Shown: piece by piece, positions 30,779-42,008 of the stretch
Layout of the letters: the number at the start of each line of letters is the position of its first letter
How positions within the stretch are numbered: position 1 is the first letter of the stretch
NCBI GenBank assembly: GCA_030549495.1
Contig: JAUIRK010000173.1
Coordinates: 646,929-710,928, forward strand
Origin: Nectonema munidae
Lineage: Eukaryota; Nematomorpha; Nectonematoida; Nectonematidae
Length of the DNA stretch: 64,000 nt
Direction of reading: 5' to 3'
Translations under genes and position numbers: made by a program
Notes under the pieces: model-generated
Seen by the model: only the letters and a program-made list of their open reading frames with translations
Databases searched by the model: none
Told to the model about the DNA's origin: nothing

Positions 30779-33700
30779 CTTTACCTATTCCCGGGAGGAT
30801 AAGACATTACACGTATTCAAGAAACGCCTGGATAATTTCTGGAAAAATATGTTGTATGATTAAAGTCTTAACTTTTGTATTCTTCTTTTCCATATTTAGC
30901 AATTATAATGTTTAAACGATTTCTATATGTTTTTTTCTTCCACACATTGATGCGATTACCACAGCCAAAATGGCCTTTTTTCGCTTAATAAAATTATGTT
31001 ATGTTATAACATCGATTTTGTAAAAAAAAAGCTGATAAAAATTAAATTAATTTTTTGCCAATAAAATTTTAAAAATTGCTATGAGATTAAGGGTGTAGTG
31101 AGGTGATAAAAAGGACCATACAAATCTAGTCAAATTTTCCATTTGCATCTTCTTTTGAACCGCGTACAATACTCACAAATCTCAGTTTAACCACTTCAGA
31201 AGCAAAGAAGATCAAATTTTCTTATACAAAAATATTGTTATATGGAAGATAAAAAATTTGAGCAATTAAAATTCTATTTATTATTCAGAAACATAAAAAA
31301 TGAAAGAACACAAATGAGAAGATGAATAAGCATGCAATTATTGAAATGTGTTTGAATAATATTTATGTTAATTTTTATAATTTTGGAAAAAACCATTCTT
31401 TTCATATACCGTATATACCGGTGAATAAGTCGAGCTGAGTCGACTTATGCACCTGTATATAAATGTCCAAAAAGCAATGACTACACCATATTTAATTTGG
31501 TCCAAACAAATATACAATTTTCAAAGTTTTGATGAAGTGGTGATTAGTTTTCCTGAATTTTTATCCTTTTTTGTCTTCGTGAAATTTCTTGGAAATTTAT
31601 GGGAAAAATTATTAGTTTTTGGTTTTCCTAAAATCAACTATTTTTTAATCTTGCTTCAAAAACTTTAACAAGAACAAATTTGAATATAAAAGTGAATTTG
31701 CCATAAAAAATTTATTAAAATGATTAATCTGAAGGATCTTTAAATTGATCTTTATACTTTATACGACTAAAAGTTATTAAAGAAATTCTGATAGCTCATA
31801 TGAGGAAATAGGCACTTTTGATTAGATAGAAAAAAATATTAAACTATACTTTCAAATTTTTAGCTATACAATTTATTCATAATAATATAATTACTTACAT
31901 CAGAAATTCTAAATTAATCGTATTTTTTAAAATGATTAGATTAGATCTTGGGTAATTGTACAGGGAGGCAATTGTCTGGTTACCGACATTTTTAGTTAAA
32001 TTTTTTTGATATTTCAACATTATTTTAGATTAAATTTTCTAAATTTTTACAAGGAATTAACAACTAAATTATTACAAATGTTTATTATTTCTTCAATAAT
32101 TTCTTTATATATTTTATAATTATAATTTTTCCCACTTTAAAACTGGGAAATATCTTTTTAATTGGTGTTTTTAATAAAAAAACACATATGACTATTTAGT
32201 TAGAATTTCAAAAAAAGACAAAATAGGATTGCAAAAAAACAAAATAGAATTCGTAAAAAGACAAAATACAATTGAAAAAGGCATACATAGAACTAAAAAT
32301 CATTCATAATTTTGAGAAAACTTTCTAAATCAATTCAAATATAGACTTTTCTAAAATTACCTATATACTGTCGAAACCATCTAATACTGTCACCAGAGAG
32401 AGTACTTATTTCTGGTCATACCCTTATAGAGAGGGTTTGAAAAAATATCAAAATATTTATTTCAGCTATTATGTCGCAAAAATTACGAAGAATTTGCATA
32501 TAATGCGTAATAGTTGTTTGTCTATAATTTTGCAAATTTTATAAAAATGTTTCCAAATGAATTGATATTTTTTGAGTTTGGCTAAACAGCCTTTATGTTA
32601 AATAGGCTAAGAATGGATGTCGCTTTGCGTTCAGAGTAATCCAAAGGTAGTTTATAGATTAAGATCTATCTTTATAATATCCTTTTTAAAAATGCAAAAA
32701 TTTTAGTTAACTTTGAACACATTTTCCTATACTATTATCTACTTAGTATGATTTTCTCATTTAATCAAATTATTAATTTTTTAATTAAAATTTTATTTGA
32801 ACTTATTCCACTAAATAAAATTATGTGAAAGTCAGAGACTTGCATCAAAAGAATTTTTCTAAAAGTAGTTTTGTATACAGTAAAAAAAAATTAAGTAGTA
32901 ATATTACTAGTTGTATAGTAAAAAAGTAGAAACATTAATTTTTATACAAAAAGATAAAAATAGTTCTATTATAAATTCTATTTAAAGACTAAATTATATA
33001 GTAAAAAATTAATATTTATATGGTTAGTTAAAATTACTACCAAAGACGCGCAATAAATTGTAGATAAAATTATTTGAATAGCTTAAAAAAGCAATTTTAC
33101 TTTTTTTTTAACTTTTACTAGATATTAATCGCTTTAATAATTTTACCCATACTGGATGCTTAAATTATTATTTTATTGAATTATTAGATTTAGATGGCGT
33201 TAATATGTACAGTAGATATTAATTCATATATTTAACTAATTCCATGAAAATAATAATCTCTGTGCAGAAGGCAAAAATTGAAGAGTTAAAAACTTGTCTT
33301 TAAATGAACTGCTAGTTGCATCGAATTAAAAAAGACTTGAACAGAGGCGGAGAATTAGAAAATTATCAGTGTATCTTTCAACACCTCTACAGAACATGAC
33401 AATCAAACATAATATTACGCACATTTATTAAGAAACAAGACTTCAAAACTTATTCAGAAAAGTAAAATCAAAAAAGACACTTTAGAATTTAAAAAGACAA
33501 TTTAGAATTTAAAAAAGACGGTTTAGAACTAAAAATGGTATATCTAAGTCTTAGTCTTATAACGAATAAATATTGTTAAATTTTTTAAAATCTTTTATAA
33601 AGAGCTTTAAGGAGAACTTATAAATCAGCAGTGACAGATAAATAAAAGGGTGTTTCAAAGAGTAGAGATGGAGGGAGGTGTTCTAAAGATAACTTTTTCA

Positions 33701-34914
33701 AATTTTAAGATATCTTTGTAAATTAATCCAACATTTTAACAGTGAATACTCAAATGCGTCGCTAAAATAGGTCTAACGGGGCCCGTTGAATATATTTCAA
33801 TCTGATCAAAAAATTTTGTTACATAAAAAATCATTAATTAAAAATAATGATCAAATTATCCGATTTTTAACAATAATTTTGTTTTTAATTATTATAAGAC
33901 AAGAGAAAACAAGAATTTATTTAACAATGAATATATATATAAATATTTAAAAGATTAAAAAAGTAAAAATGAATTCAAATATTGGTTTATTTGACTTCAA
34001 AACAGTTCGGTTCCAAAGGTTTAACAAAACCGCTATAAGGAAATCTAATTTAAAAAATTCTACAAATTTAACCAAATTAATTTTTCATCAAAAAGAAGCA
34101 GTCCAACGTTGTCTTTACTTACGGGAACAAGAAGAACTATTTTTTGTGATAATAATAATTAATCACTTTAAATTTTGGCGTAAATTCCAAGGTAAAAAAA
34201 ATAATGTAAGTTTGCGAAAGATTATGTTCCCCTTCTTTTTAATTTCAGTATTTACATTGAAGTTATAAAGAAATCCTTAAATACTGTATAGATTTTATTT
34301 GTCCTAGAAGACAACTTGAAATTTCAATTCTTTAAAATCAAATACAACGAAACAAGAGGTGGAAGAAGGGTGTTGCAAAATGAATGTCTCCAGCAAAGAA
34401 TATATCTAGGTACGGCACTGTCAGTAGTAGACCCATGGGAGGAATGCAGACCCTTCCACCAATCAAAGAAAGAACATTTCCAAAAGAAAGAAGATACATA
34501 AAATATATTGAAATGAAGTAAAAACCAATCAAATACAACAATCTGTTTGATAAAAGTTATTGTCCTTTTTATAGGAGTTTGAATATTTCAATTATTTTAA
34601 GTGTCATGCCAAATTTAATGTTTTCTTCAAACAAATCTTATTATATTCTTTCTAATAACTTAAAAAAAGGTAAATTTTTATTTAATTTTTTTATTTAGTT
34701 TTTTTTATCACATTATGAAATAAAACAGCCAAACAGATGCCTCATTTAAAGTTATTGTCAAATCGGTATGGGTACATTAGATACTGGGTTCTTAAAAAGA
34801 CCCGATTTGATCGTATTTAACAGGATTTGAAAATTAAACTTATAAATATATAAAGTTCAATCTAATTTAAAGAGTCTAAATCATTATAATTTTTTAATTT
34901 ACTCAAGAGTGCAG
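30779..34914. other. Long AT-rich stretch, no gene seen
   Basis: Contains a 21-bp-armed hairpin (31413-31460, listed separately), two degenerate runs of about 20-24 bp units rich in aaaaagaca (32205-32285 and 33470-33540), and a hairpin-like patch at 34350-34465 with ggtggaagaagggt / acccttccacc plus a hAT-like ctaggtacggcactg. No exon or element with two ends was recognised. Confidence 0.4.
31413..31460. repeat. Near-perfect 21-bp hairpin
   Basis: Arms 31413-31433 (atataccggtgaataagtcg) and 31440-31460 (tcgacttatgcacctgtata) pair at 19 of 21 positions with a 6-base loop. It may be a remnant of a foldback MITE. Confidence 0.55.
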
Positions 34915-35057
34915 TAAATGCAGCGTGGGGTGTTTTCATCGAGAAGGCGCAATTGCGCCGCTTTATCGAACTATGAGGAAAGTAGGCTTGATGCGGGATC
35001 GAACCCAAGACCTGGAGTTATCTAAGCCCAGTACCTAACCAACCTTACTCGAATCCG
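34915..35057 (-). repeat. SINE family 1, copy A
   Basis: On the minus strand it reads: tRNA-like head with aaggttggttaggtactggg, box B cttgggttcgatccc, then ctttcctcatagttcgataa, the palindrome ggcgcaattgcgcc and gatgaaaacacccca. Copies B (40084-40224, same strand) and C (46363-46512, opposite strand) share this order. It is a tRNA-derived SINE, not a tRNA gene. Confidence 0.8.
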
Positions 35058-36465
35058 GTTTATTATGAACGCGTATCGGTAAGTTATAGATAACTGCATT
35101 ATATTGTCATATCATAAATGAAGATTGATCTGATGCTATATATCTGGGTTAAGAGCTTATGAGTTTACACCCTTCAGATTATTTGAACACTGTTTGGTGT
35201 AACTAACTGTTAACACCCAAACTAATCAAGCTCGTCACAAACTATTTTTATTAAGAGTATATGACATTTGCTAAGGTAATAATTATAAAAATGAAAATTC
35301 GCGCATTCATAATCAAGATAATAATAATTAACCAAAGTAATGAGAAAACATTAGTAGCTAACTGACTATATAAGCCATTTTAAAATATGCAAAGAAATTT
35401 TTATGAAAGAACAAATGATCTTTTTTGCATTTTTTTAGCTGGATAAATATACCCTAGACTAGAGAAATGTTTCTCTGGGCAAATATGGACCAATCAAATT
35501 GTAGGATTCGATTTTTAATCAAAAGAATAATGGAAGTTTATTTTTAGATGTTTAAGATGAGAACTTTTTGAAAGAATGCGAAAGCTTCATCAAGAAATGC
35601 CATTTTAAGTATGAAATGAATTGGAGATAGAGAGAGAGAGAGGGATACAGAGTCAGGCAGGCAAAGTTATAGAAAGTAATCATTTTCAGCCTTCACATGA
35701 CAGAAGTGTTAATATTTTTTGATGATGCTGCTGCAGCTCGATTTTAATATGGCAAGCGAAGATAATAATAATGATAATCCTACTCGTCACTAAAAGAGTT
35801 AATTAATTAAAAAAAGTCTTAGATTAGTAGTTAGCTCTTCTCCTTGGCACAAGTATGAATCTCAACTCCACACACACACACACACACACACTAACTCTCC
35901 CTATCTTTGGTAGAATGATCAAGTCGATTCAAAGAAGGCCTGCCAATCCTACCACTGCACTAAGGAATGGAGGACAGGGAGAGAGAGAGTGACGAGTTCG
36001 TCATAATTTATGATGTTGTTCTTTCGCTTCATTTCCCCTAATCACTACAAGTCAAGCGCGTTTTCAAATCAAAATTTGGCAATCTGTTCTCTCTGCATCT
36101 TCTCCCTCTTCTAGGTTACTTGTTGTTAATTCATCCGTTAAAATCTATCACTCCCACACTCGACTCAATCTCTTTATCATCGATAGAGAGAGAGAGAGTG
36201 TGTGTGTGAATGGTAGCACTGGTTCTGCTTCTGCTGCTTTACTTTTGGCTATTGCTGAAGAAGATATTATGTCTGCTTGACAGAGTAACTGTAAAAATTC
36301 AACACTTTTTACACCTTTTTATTACACTTCATCCTTATTTCGCACACATATTTATATGTTATACATACAAACAAAATATTGACCCACACACACACACACA
36401 CACTCATTATTACAATTGAATGTTAGCTTGCAAGAATTAAAATTTAAATATTTGTCAAACTGATA
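35058..36465. promoter_or_regulatory. Possible regulatory island with microsatellites
   Basis: From about 35580 the sequence is less AT-rich and carries (GA)n at 35633-35642, (AC)n at 35873-35890, (GA)n-(GT)n at 36187-36208 and (AC)n at about 36386-36401, plus TTAATTAATTAA at about 35799. No coding frame has motif support. It looks like the islands near 21, 41, 53 and 62.5 kb. A regulatory role is inference. Confidence 0.3.
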
Positions 36466-36469
36466 TTAA

Positions 36470-36601
36470 CCCATTTAAGGCCAAGCAAAGCAGACGATAT
36501 CTAAAAAAAAACGCAGACGATTTATATTCAAAGTCATTGAAAAAAGCAGACGAAGATGAAATTACTTATGTTCCAAAATAGGAACATCCCCCTTAAATGG
36601 G
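36470..36601. mobile_element. piggyBac-type MITE, copy 2 (inverted)
   Basis: TTAA on both sides (36466-36469 and 36602-36605). The core is the reverse complement of copies 1, 3 and 4: cagacgat motifs precede ttcaaagtcattg. The ends are modified to cccatttaagg and ccttaaatggg. Confidence 0.8.
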
Positions 36602-36959
36602 TTAAATTAAGTCCACCTATAAACAAAGCATGATCAGGCCAACCAAACAATTAACTAAAAATTTTTAGTAGGTTAATTTGAAAAACAAAAGCAAACCCAT
36701 ATGGAATCTTTTCAATATTTTTTATCACACGCAGTCATGATAATGCAAATAAACTTTCTTAAAAAAGTAAATTGGTTTTCTAATTATTATGCAAACCAAT
36801 TAAAAATTGATTAACCAACTAACAATTAAAAATCATGAACATTTAGTATTTTTTTGATTACTTTTACTTTTTGATAACTTAAAAATATCAATAGTTTTGC
36901 TAAAATACTGTATACAAGATTTAACAAATTCTTAATATTTTAGTAACAACTTACAAAGA

Positions 36960-37089
36960 CCCATTAAGTCCTAATGTTCCCATTTGGGAATATAAGTAAT
37001 TTCATTTTCGTCTGCTTTTTTCAATGACTTTGAATATAAATCGTCTGCGTTTTTTTAGATATCGTCTGATTTTTATCGTAATTAATGGG
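36960..37089. mobile_element. piggyBac-type MITE, copy 3
   Basis: Core nearly identical to copies 1 and 4, with right TTAA at 37090-37093. The left TTAA is lost (aaagac precedes cccattaag), so this copy has a mutated or deleted left flank. Confidence 0.8.
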
Positions 37090-37621
37090 TTAAATGCCTT
37101 AAAATATACCAGTTTTTTGAATATTTTTTTACAATTTTTATTTTAATTTCGTCTTTTTTCACTCTAAATTCTTCTTTTTAAATTTCATATTCAACCATTT
37201 TCATTTTTAAGTAAAGTGAAAAGAAGAAATCTAAAATGAGAAAATACGAATTTGAAATAAAAATGGACGAATAAATAATAAAGACAAATTTATATTAAAA
37301 ACGATCAATTTAAAATCAAGAAGGGGAACATTAAAAGAAAAAAAATATTTACAAAGAGTAATTAATTACTTCCAAATATCAGAAAAAAAATGTCAATTTC
37401 TAAAAAGAAGTTTAATAAAAAAAGAAATTAAAATTTTTTTTTACTTTTTTTTATTATTTGTACTTTTTGGAGGTGAATTTATCTAAGAAATATTTCTGCC
37501 AACTAATATTTACATTCTTCAGCCTTTTAGAAGAAGTGCGAGGGTTAATGACGTGCTGCGCTTTACAAGAAAACATTGTTCAAAGTTGAGTATTACTCTA
37601 CACTCATATTACCTAAGTTAA

Positions 37622-37750
37622 CCCATTAAGTCCCAATGCTCCCATTTGGGAACATAAGTAATTCATCTTCGTCTGCTTTTTTCAATGACTTTGAATATAA
37701 ATCGTCTGCGTTTTTTTAGATATCGTCTGATTTCTATGGTACTTAATGGG
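37622..37750. mobile_element. piggyBac-type MITE, copy 4
   Basis: TTAA on both sides (37618-37621 and 37751-37754). Differs from copy 1 at only a few positions. It is the third copy within 1.3 kb. Confidence 0.85.
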
Positions 37751-37934
37751 TTAAGTAAATAAATTTTAGATATATTGATCCTAACAGGATGCTCAGTCCA
37801 TGGTGTATTGGCTCTTTTTACGCCATTAACAACGGGTACACAGGCACTTCTATTCCATAACTATACCTTGACTACTGAAAATTTAAAGTACTAATTTTAC
37901 AACTATAAGTAATCAAATTTTACTACTTATCGTG

Positions 37935-38328
37935 ACGGGATATTTAGCCGATAGACATTTGGCTTACAGACATTTGGTCGAGGGACATTTGTCCGATAGG
38001 ACATTCGGCCGAATGGAAGTTTAGCTAAATGTATATACAATTTGGCAATTTTTTTAGATGTTGCTCTACTTTCAGTATGTTTGCAAGCTTGTGCTCTATA
38101 CAAATCTGCTGCGTAATTTTTGTTTTCTTTTATTATTTTTACCTTCTATACCCAAATTGTGTGATGAATAATTTTATCTACTTGAAGTTACATGACAAAT
38201 GGTCCATTCGCTCAAATGCCCGTTTGCTAAAATCTTTGTTAAACCAAATGTCCATTGGCTGAATGTCCATTGGGCAAAAATGTCCGTCGGTCAAATGTCT
38301 TTTGGCTAAATTAGCCAAATGTCCTGGT
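37935..38328. mobile_element. Element with arms of 15-16 bp gacattt subrepeats
   Basis: The left arm (about 37935-38020) repeats variants of gacatttggccgaat five to six times. The right arm (about 38197-38328) carries the inverse, for example gaatgtccattgg and aaatgtccgtcgg. Together they form a long imperfect inverted repeat around a 170-bp AT-rich core. Such arms occur in several foldback-type elements; the superfamily is left open. A 77-codon frame across it (38029-38262) is judged spurious. Confidence 0.65.
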
Positions 38329-40083
38329 ATCGAAAATTTACTATTATTGTGAAAATATATAATTGAAGTGCTTTCAAATATTAAAACTTTTCAAAGCAAA
38401 ATAAAGTTATATGTCCTTGAAATTCTTTTTTTTAAATATACCTGTATACTTTTCATGATTTTATGAATGTTGTCTTTCAATTTCTTACAAATGCATTACA
38501 TTTTTGATTTTGTTATTTATAAGCATTCAATTAACCAATACACGTTCCTAAAGTTCTCTTATTTTTCAAGAAAGAAGATTCAAGTATCTCCAAAAGGTTT
38601 TTAGTTTTTGGATTTCTTATTTCATTCAATTTGTTTTAAAATGGTTTCATTTTGTCACCTTCGCTATTTTTATTTTGAATAATAAAAATGAACTTTCATT
38701 TCATGCTTTTTATGATTTCAGATTAAAACATCTTTCTTCCTATCTTTACTATATGGGTTTATTAAAAAGCAAAATAGATTTATTGATTTATGAAAGAAGT
38801 AACAAGCGTCCATCAACAATGTTTTTTGAAAGTAAAAGTATAGACTATTAAAAGATAGGTGTTTCATTTTATGCATATCAATAATTTTTTTTTCAAACTT
38901 TTTCTCATCATACATTTTTTATTTCAAAGTTAAATTTTGTTTTGAAAAACTTTTAATTCTATTTTTAAAATTAATGATGGAGAATCAATAGATTCTCCTA
39001 GTGTTCTCAAATTGTTTTTAGATTTAAAAAGTGTGAATGTACAAGCATTCCATTTTTGATAAATATTTTCGTGTCAAATTCTTTGCTTTCATCAATTATA
39101 TACTCTACGTTTTCTATATCAATTTTATTTTGATAGCGCATATACTTGTAATTTGCCCCCCCTTCAAGTTTTGCACTGCTTCTATTAAAATTATTATATT
39201 TTTTCTTTGAAAATATAATATTCAGTTTTTGCAACGAAAGTTTTTATTAAATAATTTTTGTATATTGTTTTCATTTGCTTTGTATATTTAATGCTTAATT
39301 CACTTAACTAAATCAATAAAATTTTGGCTTGTTTGTATTTTATTATCTGAATGAAACGAATATTTAAAATGGTTTTCTTGAGAAAATATCTTCATCTTAT
39401 TTGACTGATAGCAAGAAGGAAGATGTCGCGCTATCCAGACCTTGTAATATATTTGTTTGCTTTGAATGATATTCACTGATGTTATTCATTATTATTGGGT
39501 ATCGGAATTATGAAACAGAGCAACTTTAGATTTGGTAAGGACCTTCTTAGAAGCGAGTTGGGGCTCTAAGATTTGCAACGACATTGGCAACATGTTTGCA
39601 ACCGATTTAGCTCGAAAAAGTTTCCAAAAAGCTTGGATCTGTCATAGGGGCACTAAGAATGAAGTCTAAAATTCTGAAGTCTGAAAATTTCAAAAGTCAC
39701 TACCTTTAGTGATTCTGCCTTAATAAAACCAATCAATCATCATTGAAAAAATACAAAATAGAAACTAATAATTAAAAAAAATAACAGACCTTTTATTATG
39801 TTAAAACTAATTTTCTACAATCAAATAGTAAATTTTCCCAAATGAAATAGTATTTTAACTATGAAGGATGGTAAAGTTATGCATTAAGTAGTTACTGTAA
39901 TCATTTTTTTGCAAAAATTCTTACATTGAGGCAAACAACCGTGATATCGAGTGGTTAGTTTGATTTTAACAACTTTAGAATCTGGTCCCCAGAGCCCTAC
40001 CGACGTAAAAATTTTTGAATTCTTCAGAGGAAGAAATCAGAATAAAATCGTGGACATATTACATAAGCAATGTTAAGTTTAAA
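38329..40083. other. AT-rich stretch, no gene seen
   Basis: Mostly AT-rich. A patch at 39480-39720 has higher complexity and a coding-like + frame, but no recognised motif. At 39955-39975 a tatcgagtggttag string resembles a tRNA box A without a box B. Confidence 0.4.
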
Positions 40084-40224
40084 GGTACTTTGTGGTGTTT
40101 TCATCGAGAAGGCACAATTGCGCCTCTTGTATCGAACTATGAGGAAAGTAGGCTTGATGCGGGATCGCACCCAAAACCATGAGTTATCGAAACGCAGTAT
40201 CTAACCAACCTTACTCAAGCCCCC
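40084..40224 (-). repeat. SINE family 1, copy B
   Basis: Same orientation and order as copy A. Box B is altered (ggatcgcaccc on the + strand), and the internal palindrome has become ggcacaattgcgcc. This suggests an older or more decayed copy. Confidence 0.8.
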
Positions 40225-41850
40225 TTATTTTTCTTAAATAGTATTTTGAGAGTATATTCTTTGACTAATTATAGCATTGCCAAGTCACAAAGGTAAGTGC
40301 ATGATCAATACTTGCATCTAAAATATTTAGGTGTGGCTGCAAAATTAGGATTAGCCATTTTTTCAAACTACATTTGCAAGTTAAACTCGACTTCATGAAA
40401 ACCGCCTTGAGGGATGTAAAATGTCCAAAGTTGAGTGATTGAGAGAAGCCCTGATGTAGACATGAGTATAATGGCGTCAATCTTTGATATCTTAATCTTA
40501 TACTTGTCTGAATTTTTGTGGAGAACTTGGATGTGCAAAACAATGTTCATGATATATAGTGGTCGAGTATAGTAAGTAGCTACAAGTATGTGCGCCAATC
40601 CCAAACGAGCATGTGCTATGTATAGAAAGTAGGAAAGTCGTATATTAAAGTTTTGTTAATTGCACACTTTACTAACACTAATATCCCTGCAACAAAAACT
40701 CGCAAGTGCATAAATTATCTGCCTACGCGCAGAGGAACAGCTAAAAATTGCATCCATTACACAAAATCTCGCATTCTTCCTTCACTTGTAGCGGAGAGTT
40801 TGACAGAGGCAGGCTACCACCACCAGCATCACCTCCTTTTCTCTGAGATTCTCGTGCAAATAGCACTACCATCTTTGGAGGAGATACATGGCAGTGGCAA
40901 TAGTAGATATGGGATGGTGGTGTGGTAAGTAAAGCCTTTTCACTAATTAAGTATTCATATAGTTGTTACTACATCTGAGGATAGTGGGGAAGGAGAGTGA
41001 TGTGGGATAGGGGGGGGAAAAAAAAAAAGGGAGAAAAGTTCTGTCTAGTAGCCACACACACACACACACACAATGCAATGTTTTTCATTTTCGCTCACTC
41101 TCAACTAATGTGATTTGCTGGCGGCGAAAAAAGAATACCTTTACTCAAGTTTTCTGTCAAATCTTCTTCCAATTCTGGGATGCTTCTTTCTTGGCTTGTG
41201 AGGATGTGGAATGTGGGTTTGATTCGCTCTTGTCACTTCTCTCTCTCCCTCTCTCTTTCTTTTGGCGTACACACAATCAACGCAAATGACAAAACGCGCC
41301 TCTCATCCCAGTATTCGTGCTTATCAGTACCTCGACTCAATGCATTAATTAACTGTCAAAGGGAGTAGTGATATAATAAGTAGTGAAATTTTAATACATG
41401 TAAAAAAGCATGCACAACTTTCATATTCCTACGACACATACAAATAATATAAATCTTTCAAGCAAAATAATCATCTTGCAGCGCGCAATCATTGTGACTT
41501 TTGAGAAGAAAGCTTTGCCATTCTTATCTGCTGGCTTTTTGCAAAGATGAATTTATTTTAAAGGAAACCATCAAATTAGTGAAAACATGAGCACTTCCTG
41601 GTGCTTCTGGATGTTCGGCTTTTTTTTTGCTGACTTTGTTAATTAAAGTAAAGAACTCATAGGAATTATGTGGAAATCGAAGAAGATTTGATAAACTGGC
41701 AAAAACCAAATGATAGCCTTTACGGACGCGCATAAAATGACTTGGAAGCAAATTTCCATTATATAAAAATTTATTGCCATGAGTAGTGAATTTTTTGAAA
41801 ATGCTAAAATTAGAGAATGAAATATTTTTACACAATCTTTTTTTACATAC
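40225..41850. promoter_or_regulatory. Possible regulatory island, no supported gene
   Basis: Complexity is raised at 40640-41370, with (AC)n at 41055-41072, a CT-rich run at 41238-41262, and scattered CpGs in a genome poor in them. Frames of 60-90 codons on both strands lack motifs and splice support. Confidence 0.3.
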
Positions 41851-41851
41851 A

Positions 41852-42008
41852 CATATGACGTTCCTTACCGAGGGAGGGGGAGGGGGAAGATAAACTAATT
41901 CTTGATGCTCTGTATTAAAATATATAGCAGGAGGGGTAAAAATCACAGCGAGGGGAGGGGGGGGGGTAGGGTTCAAAAACTTAAACATTTTGCGGGACGT
42001 CATCTATG
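41852..42008. mobile_element. Possible MITE with G-rich core
   Basis: Ends catatgacgttcc (about 41852-41865) and gggacgtcatctatg (about 41994-42008) are imperfect inverse repeats. The interior has two G-rich tracts, the second with about ten G in a row near 41957. The proline-rich minus-strand frame across it (41524-42003) comes from these tracts. Confidence 0.4.

Noticed and set aside
39949-40005. tRNA-like box A (tatcgagtggttag)
   Set aside because: No box B at proper distance and no cloverleaf fold.
41524-42003. 159-codon minus frame with proline runs
   Set aside because: The proline runs come from G tracts of a possible MITE; no domain seen.
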